Shown here: positions 1 to 11,990 of the stretch, one piece after another | How the letters are laid out: every line of letters begins with the position of its first letter | Numbering within the stretch: the stretch's first letter is position 1 | Assembly (NCBI GenBank): GCA_017591395.1 | Contig: WEDG01000761.1 | Coordinates: 62,001 to 126,000, forward strand | Direction of reading: 5' to 3' | From: Schistocephalus solidus | Taxonomy: Eukaryota > Platyhelminthes > Cestoda > Diphyllobothriidea > Diphyllobothriidae | Length of the DNA stretch: 64,000 nucleotides | Notes under the pieces: generated by a model | What the model was told of the DNA's origin: nothing | Database searches by the model: none | The model's input: the letters and a program-made list of their open reading frames with translations, nothing else | Position numbers and translations under genes: made by a program

Positions 1-110
1 TTGAACCTCAAACCCGCGTCCTTTTTTCATCAAATATAATTGAGCCAAACGCTCTGCCATTGAACCACGGGCCGTTGATCTTTCGGTTGTGATCTGGAAT
101 ATTAGTTTTG
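1..110 (-). repeat. SINE-A copy, tRNA-derived, cut by window edge
   Basis: Read on the minus strand, this has an A-box-like stretch (GTGGTTCAATGGCAGAGCG) near 50-70 and a B-box-like GGGTTTGAGG near 5-17, the two internal RNA polymerase III promoter elements of a tRNA. The sequence at 75-105 matches the part upstream of the A box in the copies at 38.8 kb and 61.75 kb. The rest of the element lies outside the window. Confidence 0.55.
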
Positions 111-1284
111 TTGGATACACATGCGCTCGAGCACGTTTGGCGTTGTTCGCTGGCAGGAGGTCCTACGCACACACACGCGCGGGCATTGTCATAAGCTTTG
201 ATTAAATGATCACTCCTTTGCCCATCGTAGGCACTATCTCAGTCCTAGTAACGTTAGATGACCGTAATCCTGCGGTAGCACAAACACCATTTAAGCCATG
301 ATTCCTCTGGCAGCGGCCGTGTGATACCTCTAGTTACAGCAGGGTAGTTCATGGTTTAGAAGGTAGATGCCTCAGTCAGCCCATCCAATAATTTGGATGA
401 ATGAATGGATACCTGGTAACCTTTGCTGGTTCATGATACCGTTATAGCTAGTGATATTTTAAAGGAAACTGACATAACACATCGGAGTCCAACAACACTT
501 GAAAATTGCTACTTTTGAATTGCGTTCGACTGCTCCTTTGTCAGATAACAGAGCCTGTCTATTCGCAGTTCGCATCCATTGAATTCTGTTGCACTATCTA
601 TATAACTGACCATACTAATCTCAGAAAAAAAAAAAGAGTTTCTCAAATGGATGCGAAGCTTCGAGTTCAGATGTTTGTATGAACACCGGAATGATTTGTT
701 TTATTAGTCTGAGATTTCGAACTCCAGTAGGTATCCACCGTCAGAGATACCAACAACAGCAGTGGAAAACTATATCACCGAGCAATGTCACAAATCTGGA
801 ACTGATTGCACAGGATTTTATATGTCCGCAGCAGATCGATACATTGTTTAATGGAGCTCCAATCCGAGGCCCGGACTTTAATTAATTCTCGGCGCGTCTT
901 ACTTCTGGTGTTGGTAATGATCTTTGTGGCTGCAATGTTGAACTCATGGCCCATTTCGTAGTTGTGGGTATCAGCTAGCGATAATTCGTCCCAAAAAATC
1001 TATTACGGATACGGTTATTCGGAACTCTGATTTTGCGTTCTTCGCGTCGTCAGTAAATTGTGAATATTCTCCACTGGGATTGAGACGGGACTTCCACTCG
1101 CCGCTTCTTCGTCCGAAAGCTGGTTCCAGCCAAATTGACGGGCGGCTTTTGTTGGCTTCCCCTGCACTCAGTAGGCGTCCTGGCACTTTATTTTCCTGCC
1201 GCATTCCGATACTCTTGGTTCCACTGTGATTTACCCACACAAATTACTGGTGAAATACCACATCCCATCAATCGGATAGTTTCG
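111..1284. other. No recognisable feature
   Basis: Short open frames occur on both strands, but none has a recognisable domain, convincing splice sites or a plausible length. A poly-A run at 625-636 is the only simple-sequence feature seen. Confidence 0.45.
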
Positions 1285-1590
1285 TATGGACTACAGACAA
1301 AAACAACGGAGACCGGAATGGCCAGTTCTGACTTATTAGCCGTCATACCCAATCTCAGGTGTGGAGTACTTGAGATTTGAACCTGCGGCATTTGGTCATT
1401 GAGATCAACACTCTACCATTGAACCACGGGTCCGTTGTTTTTCTTGGATGCGTTCGGAAATATGAATTATGGTAGTGTAGTGTTCAGCGATCCTTTTAAG
1501 GAACATGTATGTTCCAATTTACCCTGGAGCTCAATTTACAGCCCTGGCAGGCAGTCGCACAGTGACTAGGAATATATAATAACGGGGCTC
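1285..1590 (-). repeat. SINE-A copy, minus strand
   Basis: On the minus strand the order is: the segment upstream of the head (about 1,590-1,490), a tRNA-like head with A box GTGGTTCAATGGTAGAG (about 1,415-1,435) and B box CAGGTTCAAATC (about 1,375-1,387), then the body with the family phrase 'TAATAAG(T/C)CAGAA.TGGCCATTCCGG' (about 1,315-1,345). The same order is seen at 38.7-39.05 kb and 61.6-62.2 kb. Divergence is moderate. Confidence 0.6.
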
Positions 1591-1599
1591 CAACAATGC

Positions 1600-1865
1600 A
1601 TGTATTCGTGGTTGCCATGCGACTGCCTGCGAGGGCTCTGCATTGAGGCCCAAAGCCGAACGGGGTTTGTAGGTCCCGTAAGCTGACCGATGAACGCCCG
1701 TCCTACGAGGATTAATATTCATGATCGCAACCGACAGGAAAATGGGGTTGTGGCTCAATGGTACAACATTTTACTCAATAACTACAAATCTTGGGTTAGA
1801 ATCCTGTGTTCTCCTGACCTGGAGTTAGGTATGGCTGCTTAATTACAGCTAAAAACTCAGAGATG
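1600..1865 (+). repeat. SINE-A copy, plus strand
   Basis: Plus-strand SINE-A lying back to back with the minus copy ending at 1,590. It has the segment upstream of the head with 'GCGACTGCCTGCGAGGGCTC' at about 1,618-1,637, an A box TGTGGCTCAATGGTACAAC near 1,750 and a degenerate B box near 1,793-1,805. Only the start of the body remains. The inverted neighbour suggests repeated insertion of the family at one site. Confidence 0.5.
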
Positions 1866-1984
1866 TACATTTAATTCTCCCTTGCGTTTATCGGAATCCT
1901 GTGAGGCTAAATGTATGCGTATGGTAAGATTGGACGTTCGCCGATCAGGTTGCGAGACATGCTTGTTTCGTTGCTCTTTGCAGT

Positions 1985-2070
1985 TCGGCTTAGAGCCCTC
2001 GTAGGCAGTCACAAAGTGACTAATAATTATATAGGAAAGGTGCGCCCACCAATATACATTGGACATTTTA
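1985..2070 (-). repeat. SINE-A fragment
   Basis: A short piece whose minus strand matches the 'CACTTTGTGACTGCCTACGAGGG' part of SINE-A (split here by 'GTGACT' and 'GCCTACGAGGG'). No tRNA-like head is present. Confidence 0.4.
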
Positions 2071-2587
2071 TTTATGGCTCGCCGTGTCGTGGCACTCGTA
2101 TATATGGGGTACAAAAACTGTTTATCGCGTAACCATGTCTAAGTAAAGATTCTGGGGTTGGCAGAAGACCGCGCCAGTACCCTTAAGTTTTATTTCGTCT
2201 TCCCCTAGGGATGGGTTGGGCTAGTTTCCATTTGTGCTTTAGAATTTTTTATGCGGCGTTCATGCCGATATGTATATTTATACCTGTGTCGTCTGAATGC
2301 ATTCCCTCTAGCCGCCCGTAGTATAACTTTTGTCGCCTGTGGAAGTATTCGATGTATTCAATGTGAGCATGGCTACCTGGGATATATAGTCTAATTTTTT
2401 TACCGCCAACTTATGTTTATCTATATTTGTGGGGCAGATTTCCGAATTTGACCACTATAGACTGCATTGTAATGGCCACATGGGACTTTGCAAACTGCAG
2501 GTTTTCTCTCAAATTAGCCAATCATGTCGCTAGGGTGTACACGCTGTCTGTGTAAATTACATGTGCGTTAGGTCATTGTCCCCTACA

Positions 2588-3310
2588 TGTGGTAGATGTG
2601 CTGTACCAACATGGAACTAGATCGGTGCATGGCAGACGTTGTTCGGGATGCGCTCCCATAAAAAATACCGCACATGGGATGAGAGCGTGGTGGCACGCTT
2701 AGGTGCAGGTGCGCACCAGTCACCTGCGTGCGATCCCGCCTCTGGTCTTCGTAACACTCATTACACCGGGCATAAATAAATGAGGAAAGAGAGAGCACGG
2801 TAGATGCGGTGCAAGTCTTCTATCGCTTAAAACTAATCCACGCGCAAGTGACCGTGCCGGCGCCACCATGCTGGGGAGTACGCAGTGGACCTGGTTGGGA
2901 CTTTGAGCCCCCTAAATGGGTCCCGTGGTAGATGCGCTGGACCAACACGGGGGTCAAATCAGTCTGTGGCAGGCGTTATTATTAATTTGGATGAGGTCCC
3001 ATAACAAATTCCAAACATGGTGGAGGCGTTCCCAGCGTGGGCACGCGTATGTGCAGGCTCATGCCGCACCCCGCTCTCCCACTCCGTGGGAGATGCTTCA
3101 TCTGGACTCGAACCCGCCTCCTGTCTTCTTGACAATGTTTTGATGCTTGGCAAAGTGGGCAGGGGAAGAAAGGGTGCGGTAGATGCTATGCAAGTCTACT
3201 ATCACTTAAAACTAATTCACGCGCAAGTCACCGTGCCTGCACCACCCTTCTGTGTAGTAAACGGTGGAAATTGTCGAATGACGACGCTCGAACAAACCGG
3301 ATCTTGTCGG
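2588..3310 (+). repeat. RTE 3'-UTR-type repeat, two diverged tandem units
   Basis: Two units about 340 bases apart share 'GGTAGATGCGCTGGACCAAC' (2,588 and 2,928), and each ends with a segment carrying 'CTTAAAACTAATTCACGCGC' (about 2,826 and 3,208). That last segment is the reverse complement of the end of the minus-strand UTR blocks at 27.2 kb and 52.1 kb, so these units are UTR-like pieces of the RTE family in plus orientation. There is no coding part next to them. Confidence 0.5.
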
Positions 3311-3639
3311 ACACGACGGTAGAACTCTTGTCGCGTGTTAATGCGCTATTTGTATCTTTCCTTTTCCCAGTTGTCTTATTCCAAGCTCAGGTACACCTTT
3401 CAACGTTTTAGATGAGGGAATCGGGTACCTTGTGGCATCTAGGCGGCCGTTATCCTGTAGTTACCCTTTCTTGGGACTCTCGATGTCTCACACATTGACG
3501 CCCAAATTGAAGGGGTGCCCATTTTTGGAACATATTTTGAGAACATATTTCATTTCTGTTAGGCAACTTTATTCATTGGAAGATTCAATCTTGGTCGATT
3601 TAGTAGGCCGTAGACAGAGCTCTGTTTATGAGAGACAGG

Positions 3640-3850
3640 GTGATTGCTTTCGCTGGCTGCCACAACAGGTTGCGCTGCATTTGAATTTGTCTGAGACGGC
3701 CGCCTCATTGACCTGGATAACTCGTCCCTTCTCAGGACTGAGAGTCAGGTTGCAGTGGTTCCTTCTCAATGTGACCCCTATGGCATTCTCACTATGTGCC
3801 CTCCGATCTGCCCTTACAGTAACCTGGTAAATTCACCGGGCACACAGTCG
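3640..3850 (+). repeat. RTE 3'-UTR-type fragment
   Basis: The stretch around 3,738-3,800 matches, on the opposite strand, the UTR blocks at 27.4-27.5 kb and 52.3-52.4 kb (shared phrase 'GAGAGTCAGG.TGCA.TGG', read here on plus). The surrounding sequence is too diverged to define its limits. Confidence 0.4.
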
Positions 3851-4937
3851 TGTGTGGCACGCTTAGACGAGCTGTTTAGCTCCGTAAGTCACTGCACTGG
3901 CGCCCACCTTCGGCCGTCATATCCATGTGAGTGATGGAGTAGACAGCGCGATAGCTACTGCGCAGGGCACTGGATCTGCGCCCAATCCGTGAGGCTTGTG
4001 TTGAACATCATCGTTCACAATGGTCAAGCTTTCAGTTGCTCTCATAATCTAGGGATATCCCGAAGGAGGCAGAAATGGTCGCGATGCGCTCTGTCTGCGA
4101 TAAGTGCAAAAGTAGACACTATTTCGGAGCTTTCGTCACCAGACGTCCACGATTTCGCTAAAGAAAAATAACTGGTAGAAGTGATGAAGTAGAAAACCAA
4201 AATACCGACTGACTCAACACGGATCGAGTATTACCTACCCAACTACGCTCGCCATTTGTCTTCCGCGACGACAAAAAGCAAAGGAGACAAAGATTGGGGA
4301 CGATGTCGCGCGACTCCAGAAGGACTGTTCGACGGGAAGATCCATCATTCCAAGTGCTCGCGCACACTACAACGAAAATCACCGAATGTTGGTACGCCTC
4401 CACTAATCCGATGTGCTGCAAACTAGATCGCGCGTAGAATGATGGATGCGCAGAACTCGGGCCGTTTATATCTCTACAGCTGCGTTGAACTTCCCCCCGC
4501 ATACCGAGCTCTTTGCAACTAATCTGAAGGACATGAGTTAGCTTAATGGTTGGTGGCTGCCTTAAAACTATGCATTCAGTGTCACAAAAAGTGGGTCTGC
4601 TTGATTGGTTTCCCAATTTCGACCATTTTTTTTCTGCTGCTTTTAGCATAGCTTTGCTGGCGGCAGCCCGAAAACGACCTGTTATCCCCACTCTTACCAG
4701 TGCGTGTATTCTTTGAAACGGTTTGTTTTTGAGTTTCTAAATCGTTTTTGATTTGGGGCCTTGCACACTACTTGAGTGGTGCCTGCGCCAGGACTACCAA
4801 AGCGTGCGCAAAACATGTATAATTAAATGACATCAGACCTCGTTGGCCCCTCTTTGCCGTGGTATGGACATACCTCCGCCACGGAACTTTAAACCTTCAT
4901 TAAGTGCTGACACTCTTTGATTTTCATTTTCATCCAG
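3851..4937. other. No supported gene; presumed intron or intergenic
   Basis: The longest frame is a 177-codon minus-strand one at 4,158-4,691 with no recognisable domain. The sequence just before 4,938 is pyrimidine-rich and ends in a splice acceptor, so at least its right part is probably an intron of the gene whose exon follows. Confidence 0.4.
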
Positions 4938-5324
4938 TTCAATAAGGCGATGAAAAGCCGCGCCCCCCAACCACCACAGAACACTGGCTCAACCACAGCT
5001 TTTAATCGTGCTGCAGCACCTCCTGTTCCGCTGTTTCGTAACCGGCCCACGCAGCCGCCGCCACCGGTTCCGACACGTTTTCCCCCTCCCACCACTGCGG
5101 CGCCTCCACCACCGCCACGATCACCCTCATTCTCTGCTGGGGGCGGTGGTGGTATGGCCCCTCCGCCGCCGCCGCCTCCTCCGCCCCCACCACCGGCGTC
5201 CGGCGGCCAGACCCCTGTTCCTGCACCGAGGGGTCATCCAGTGGACGGTGGCTTGCCCACGACGACCGCACCCGTTGATCTCCAATCAGAAATCCAAAAC
5301 TTCAATAAAGGACATTTGAAAAAG
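4938..5324 (+). CDS. Internal exon: proline-rich plus WH2 actin-binding motif (WASP/WIP-like)
   Basis: This is the only stretch that looks like host protein-coding sequence. It is 387 bases, 129 codons in one phase. It starts after a pyrimidine tract and CAG (acceptor ending 4,937) and stops at AAG|GTACGG (donor at 5,325), so both introns would be phase 0. The product is rich in proline, with runs of 5 to 12 prolines at about residues 35-85, a glycine run, and then near its end 'DLQSEIQNFNKGHLKK'. That fits a WH2 motif: an amphipathic helix followed by LKKV, with the V supplied by the next exon or by read-through. Polyproline followed by WH2 is the order in WASP-family actin nucleation promoters, where the prolines bind profilin or SH3 domains and WH2 binds G-actin. 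WIP/verprolin or another WH2 protein is also possible. The flanking exons (WH1, CRIB, acidic tail) were not found. If read without splicing it ends at a stop at 5,352-5,354. Confidence 0.6.
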
Positions 5325-5978
5325 GTACGGGTTTCAATTTTCCAGGCCAGGTGACACTCTGCACTGTTGAGGTATTTCATTCCTCGCTCTCTGTTCGAGT
5401 TTGAGGCAAGTAATTTGCGTATGCGTCCGTATTTGCATTTGTCTACAGTTTCTAAAGCCAGATTTGACAAGTATTTCAGTCAGTAATTCCGGCTTTGTGT
5501 TCAAACAAAACAAGCTGAGGCATGCAGATTGCATCTTTACACCACTTAATTCGGAAAAACTTGCGGGTTAACCACTACTCCTTGTGCGTATTTAGCCTTT
5601 ATACTACATTTATCGCGTTACTTTTCATTGTCAGTGTCGAAAATCCTTTACGGCTTATCCCGTCCGCTGAAATTTGGAGCTGATTCCTTCCTGAATTACC
5701 GTAATCCGATATGTAGGAGAAATAATTATCGTCTCTGCTATCTTGTGTTAACATCCCATAATTTCGAGGACTCGCTTTGAAAGTAGCCATCTGCACAAAA
5801 GAATGCCTCCAAATTCTACCGTTCCTGCTTCTGGCAGCAATAATGACCAGCGACCCTCCGTACTCACTCTTATACTCAGCGGGTTCTCGTAAATGCCGCC
5901 TTTCCTGATCGAATTGGATTTTGACCATTAAATTCCTTAGCATTACACAAACAGCGTACATGTGGCGCTGGTCGCACG
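5325..5978. other. Presumed intron or intergenic, nothing recognised
   Basis: Starts with the splice donor GTACGG. A minus-strand open frame of 201 codons (5,599-6,204) overlaps the end of this stretch and the RTE UTR. Its distal part is antisense to nothing recognisable and it has no domain. Confidence 0.4.
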
Positions 5979-8657
5979 TCAGTTTGACCGTCGTAGTCCG
6001 ACGATGCCCACCGTATGCTCCACAGATGTATGGCGCAGGAACGGTGACTTGTGTTGGATTACAGCGAGAGTAGAATCGCAAAGCATCTACCTCTCTCTCT
6101 GTTCCACTCCCCCACCTGGGCCCGGTGCTACGACGGACCCGAAGAGACCGGAGACGAGAGAGGCCGCAGCCCCCCGCACAGGGGCCCAACAGAAATAAGA
6201 ACACAAAAACTCAAGGGGTGGCGGCTCGTATCCCGACTGCGAGGGAGTGTTAAAAAGGCCACATTAAGGAGCCATTGCAACTTGACACAGTCCGTCAATC
6301 GTCCATTGCGCACAAACATGCACACTGGACCGACCTCGCGGTTCGAGTTATCCCGTCAGTTGGCGCATCGTGATAGTTTTAAGCGCGTCAGATTGTTTAT
6401 AGTGAAGAAAATGCGCTGAGCCGTTGACCTCACTCTCTCCTCCTACCTCCCTCAATCAGACCACCGTCCAAGCGGTTCATTTGCCTGATGCGGGAGTGGG
6501 CGCATTGGCTGATGGGCCGGCGTACTCGTCTTTGCGCGCTACAGCACGACCTGGCCCTCTTAACGCACACACCAGGATTCACCAAAACCAGGGGGTAAGA
6601 ACGATCCATCGCTATCCGAGTCCCAGTCTACTGGTCAGTCACTCACCGCACAACACGCACGGGGTCGATGGCGTGTCTGACGTAAGCGTCAGATCGACAA
6701 CCTTATAAGCCACGGTTTCTAAGAGACCGTGATATTCTCAGGTACGTGATGATGGTGAGGGTGTTGTGTATGTGTTAGTGGAGATATTTTGCATTAATGT
6801 GGTGTAGCCTACGTTGGTTTAGCGCAGGCTATCGTGTAGACGCCTGTGACCTGCGCTGTTTGAATGTGCGGGCGCAGTGATGGCTGTGGAGGTGGGCACG
6901 GCGACTGTATTTCGGAGCACCAGCACTGGTTCGCCATTCACCGTGCGATGAATTCGTAGGTGATCGACCAGGCTGATGCGTGAGGGAAGTTGCAGGCGCA
7001 GTGTGGGTAGTAGAAATGGGGAGAGGCTGGGGGGATGTCATTCGCGGTAGTGGGGTTGGCAGTGGTGTTGAGATTTGCAGGAGCGAAGGGTGTGCACGGG
7101 ATATCGGTGCTGTGAACATTGCGGTGAATTCTGCTGTCATGGCTGCGTACGTGACGGAACAGACCCATGCGGTGACTGAATGCGTGAGGGCAGCGAGATC
7201 AGTGGATGTGACGATCATTGCTGTGGGTTGGTTCTCCAGACACTGGTTTGCCAGTCTCTGTGCGATGGATTCGCTAGTGACCGACCAGACCGATGCATGA
7301 CGTGAATGTGTGGTCGCAATGAGGAAGGGTTATGACCGAGTCCTAATCGCTCGTAGTGGGGGCGGTGATGGCGGCGGTGGCGGTGCTTGTGGTGGTGGAG
7401 GTATCAGCTGATGACTATTGGGATGTGATCCTACGATGGTGGGAGCGAGGGAATTGGTGCCAGTAGTGAACGTCATAGGATCCGAAGGAGGGTTGGCAGA
7501 TGTTGAAGTTGTCGGATTGTTTTCGCATTGCGTCCGAAGGTGTCCGACCAGGCCTATTTGTGCGCTGGAGGTCAGCGAGGACATGTCGGGAGGGCTTGGG
7601 CACTAGCGGTGTTGGTCCGGAGCCCTGGTGACATTCGTGCCACCTTTTGGTCTTGGCGGTGGTGATGTGGTTGGCTTCATAAATTGCTGCCCCTGTCTTC
7701 ACTATCCTCCTTCAGGCCGGTCGGTTCCGGGCGAGGTCCTCCCAGTTTGCCGGGTTGATCTGCAGTTGCTTCAGGGAAGTCTTCAGTGTGTCCTTGTAGC
7801 GTCGTACTTGACCCCTTGTCGATGTGAACCCGTGGCGAAGTCTCCATAGAAGAGTCGTTTGGGTAGTCTTTCGTCATCCATCCTCCCAATGTGGCCGCTC
7901 CAGCGCAGTCGCGGTTGTTTCAGATAAGCGCAGATGCCGAGAGGGCCTGTTCGTTCCAGTAATTCTATGTCCGCGATCCTGTCTTCCCATCTCAGCTTTA
8001 ATATTCTGCGGAAGCAGCTGAGGGGGAATTGGTTGAGCTTCCGCGCTTGCTTTTGGTAGATCGTCCAAGCCTCCGCTCCATACAGCAGCGTCGGCTAGAT
8101 GACAGCTTTGTACATCTTGAGTTCGGTGCTGAGGTGGAGACCGTGTCGCTTCCAGACCACGTTCTGCATGCGTCCAAAGGCTTGGCCGGCTTTGGTGATC
8201 CGATGGGCAACCTCATCATCGATTTAGATGCTGTGGGAGAGGTAGGTGTGCAGGTAGGTGAAGGTATCAACAGATTTTAGTTAAGCGCCGTTGCAATTGA
8301 TGCTAGCAGCGTTGTAGGCGGTATTTGGCGGTGGCTGAAGCATTACCAACGTTGTCACAAGCGGCAGCGAAGAGGTCCATACTCCTTTGCATGTCCCCCT
8401 CTATCGTTGCATTGCGTGCACAGTTGTCAGCGAAGAGAAGTTCGTGGATGGCGGCTGTGCATACACGCAAGTGGGAATGCATCCGCCGTTGATTGAGGAG
8501 TTTACTATCCATCCGTTATGCAATGCGGATCCCGGGGCATTCGACATGTTAGACGTCATTAACATTGCAGAGAACATGAAACTGAAAAGGATAGACGCGT
8601 GGACGTAGTTCTGCTTCACTCTGTGAAGAAGAAGTGCATCAATTCGCTGCGGTCGGT
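5979..8657 (-). mobile_element. RTE-like LINE, 5'-truncated decayed copy (copy 1)
   Basis: On the minus strand it runs from about 8,620, in the RT palm (8,303-8,619: 'LFSFMFSAMLM' in one frame, then 'HELLFADNCA' in another), through the RT thumb region (7,870-8,270) and the linker with 'KTGAAIYEAN', to a zinc-finger tail (6,829-7,590: 'IGLVGHLRTQC'). A 3' UTR of about 750 bases ends near 5,980. At least four frame changes make it non-functional. The catalytic FADD motif reads FADN. A 12-base direct repeat, GCTGGTCGCACG, lies at 5,967-5,978 and 8,658-8,669 and fits a target-site duplication. The coding order matches copy 2 at 52.1-54.2 kb. Confidence 0.8.
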
Positions 8658-8669
8658 GCTGGTCGCACG

Positions 8670-10027
8670 CACCATTCTACAACCCACATTGCTCCAATAT
8701 GCCTAAAGTAGACGCATTGCCATCTACACTTCCCCATCCTGTTTCAGGTAGAAAACCACCCTCAGCCCGTAAATCCGGTAAGCAGCGGGGACGGTCACAA
8801 AGACATGTTGGCAGCCAGTCTGAGTCAAGCTCTGAATAGTCTCCTTGCTTCACGACGTGCCTACCTCTCAGATGACTCCAGCGAGGATTCGGACTTTTGA
8901 AGGCGCCATTCGGACTGGTTTCCTGAATAGGGCTGCTTGTGCATGTACAACACCCAGATATTGGAGTTATCTTATCGCACACCCCCTCTCTTTCCCCCCG
9001 CCTCTATCCTCTGCCTGTCGCCTCTTTGTTATATCCGGATTTGTAGTCCACCCAATTGAGGGGTGAATGTACGCGCTCCTGCTATGCCGTGCCTTAGACG
9101 TACCTAGACGTTTTCTTGGCTGTGTTCTTGGTATTCTTTGTATGAGCTTATGCTCTTCAATCTCTATTTTGACTTAACTATTGAGTATCCGTTTGCCTCA
9201 ATTTTGCGACCACCAGTTAAGAGATCTTTTTTCGCTGATCGCGCTTTCTTTGCCATTATTCGGCTGATGGGAGAAGGCGTCTGTACCTAATTGTATTCGT
9301 AAGTATCCATGCAACTAAGGTCATGGCCCTAACTGCGAGTCGAATGATGTGGCAGCAGAGCGAATTCTTGGGCGTGACGAAAAAACGGGTACACTGAATA
9401 CAGCACTTCTGCTCTTGGGCGTGGTTACGTACCGATCGGATAACTGGGTTACTTATAAAAATACCACAAACTACAACGCTGCCCCAACTTGTTTGATGTC
9501 CGCCCTAGAAAAATGTTTGAAAGCCCCCATGGCATGATTCGGAAACCTTACAAACGGTAAGCTGGAGTAATGTATAGAGGTGTAAGCCCTGCAATCTATG
9601 AATTGCAAAGGACTGGCGCCCTGTTGGGTTGCTGCATGCAATCCCTAGTCAGCGAGTTACGGTGAAACGGACTTTTTTGAAAATCGCGGGTTCTAGTTCG
9701 CTCTCCCTCACTGTACATGGCGAGGACCAGTTGAATCGAGGATAAAAGTGTCCTCTTAACCCATATTTGCTTGCTTGAACGATACAAGTGCATCTACACT
9801 CCCACCTCCGTTCCTTTTAACGTTTTCACGGCATTGGAGTCCAGTACGTGAAAGATGAGTAAGTGCGACAGATGCCGCACAATTCTGCCTTTCACACGAA
9901 ATTCGCGTGTTCGCTCACGACGGTTGAACTGTCACATCCTATGATCCTGCTAAGGTGATATTTCAGTCATGACAGTGCGGGGACAGGAGCGTCACTTGTG
10001 GATGGGTTTTAAAACCTGTTTAACTCT
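8670..10027. other. No recognisable feature
   Basis: Only short frames, the longest 101 codons, with no domain. A poly-pyrimidine stretch near 8,980-9,010 is the only compositional feature seen. Confidence 0.45.
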
Positions 10028-11990
10028 CGATGAGCCAAAGAATTTAGGGCTTCGTTTTACAGTGGCAATTAAGTGGCAAGTTAAGAAATAGAGACTCGAT
10101 CTTTGGAACAATAATTCTCCTTCGCATGGGCAGCCAGATTCCCCGTTCAACCCACACTTGCAGTAAATTAAAGGTGAATCTAGTGGGTTTTCGAGGGTTA
10201 CTACACCGCCACATACCTAGGAAAATTAACACTCCTTATCGCGATCGGTGGATGCAGTCATTGGCGGTCTCGATCCCTCGAGCGTAGTTTGACTGTATAC
10301 CCTGGGGGCTGCATATGAGGGTGGAGATCATTACGTTTGACACTGGACTCGAGTAGGACGTTGGGGAGAGATGAACGGCGTTTCCCGCAGTCCTCTTGAA
10401 TACAGTTCACTGAAACCTATCGTAGTTTACTTCGGCAGTGCTCACAAAATTCCAGTCTAAGGGAGTCACTTCCCTTATTCAGGGTGTATTCTCTAGCCGA
10501 AAATTACAGTTGCGAGTGCCAGGATATCCGTCAGCATCAATTAATTCACATGAGGATATCTCCAAGGAGACTTCAAAAGTTCATGTTCACCGAGTCCAGG
10601 GAACTTTGACTGATGTCTGGGCAGGAATTGAGAAACAGGAGACGCGGTCGCTAGAACGGAAATTTTCATTTACCTCATGATTAGGGCTTTAACCCAAACC
10701 ACTCACTAAAATCTTACACCGTCAGCTCATAGAACAGGAGCGACTCTAAGGCGTCAACTATTGAAACCGGAAGAGCGCCTGTCACGATAGGGACGGCTTG
10801 AAGAGTTTACTGGATCCAACGCGATTGCGGTCCTCTCAAATACGTCGGAGAAACTCGGAAATTGCTTGGAAGCGGATGACCGAACATGCAGCAGCACTGC
10901 GGACTACGGCCAAGCCTAAGTTCAGAATTCATAAGACGAGACCGAAATTCACCTGGGATGTGACAACCGCGACCTGTTTGCGTCATGTTCCTCCAGCATG
11001 CAGTCCATTAAAAGAACGTGAGCACCACCCCTCCCCGTATTCGTGGCAGAGAATTTACCAAAGCAAAATAATTAGCCATGCATGGACGAACACCTTTTCC
11101 ACTGACAATATCAGAGGGCCAGATGGCCGTTTACTACACCGGTAATCAAACGCTGCCGAAAGAACTGAAGTCTACAACCAATCGTCGCGACAAATGTGAC
11201 TATCGGCGATGAATGCGCGAGTTACTTATTACGATAAGCATGTGTTTGCACGTTAAACACATCGTCTAGATATTACATTTCTTTGTTTTGTACACCCTTA
11301 TCTGTGACTGGTTTTGCAGAGGCACTCCGAAACATCAGGTGAATAAAATACCTCCAGCGATTGCATCCCCTCTTCTGGACCGGCTTCATCAGATTTTGAA
11401 AACTCAGGTGAATCAAATTCGGCATTTTTACAGAAGGCCTACGGATCGACGTCTAAATTGAACGGAGCTGTGGAAATCGGCATATTTTCGTGCGTGCCGT
11501 CTCCACTATTCCGATTTTAAGCCATCTGTTGATCTAATGAATTGTCTAAGCGTTAATTTAGGAATTCTGATCGACGAAATGTCTGTTTCTGCCTTGAGAT
11601 GCGGGCCACCATTACACTTTCCTGGAGCTGCAAACGATCGGGTATGAGAGTCGTCAATTTTATGCCCCATTCGAAACTGACCTCGTAAAAACGCAGACGC
11701 GCGAAATTAATGCCACGAGGTTGGCATTGGAGAAAGCCGGTGCAATAACGCCGACTGGCCGACATTCTCTGTCATGAAACGGCTCTCGTGACCTATCTCC
11801 TCATATCTCGGGCGCCAGCTTCCATGAAAGCTCCCCGTTTGGAACCAGAGGTAAATGTATGCGTCAAAAAACGGATCCAGTAAAATTCCGGCAGCTTTAA
11901 AGTGCCATCGATCATGTCTCAATATTCAACAGAAGCTACGGCTAGCGTCCGCCTTCAATCTCCAACATGCACTTCGATCCCCTCCGCAAA
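10028..11990 (+). mobile_element. Penelope-like element relic 1
   Basis: The frame at 10,798-11,145 keeps 'WKRMTEHAAAL', the R..EH helix of the PLE GIY-YIG nuclease ('R.REH.AAVRR' in intact relatives). Downstream at 11,329-11,339 is 'GAAACATCAGG' followed by an A-rich stretch and 'TCCAGCGATTGCATC', the same end signature seen at 13.5, 14.8, 19.98, 47.9, 62.75 and 63.43 kb. The block resembles 13,018-15,190 over most of its length, in the same orientation. No RT motif survives. Very old copy. Confidence 0.5.

Noticed and set aside
4158..4691. 177-codon minus-strand frame
   Set aside because: No domain, no exon signals, biased composition. Likely a chance frame.
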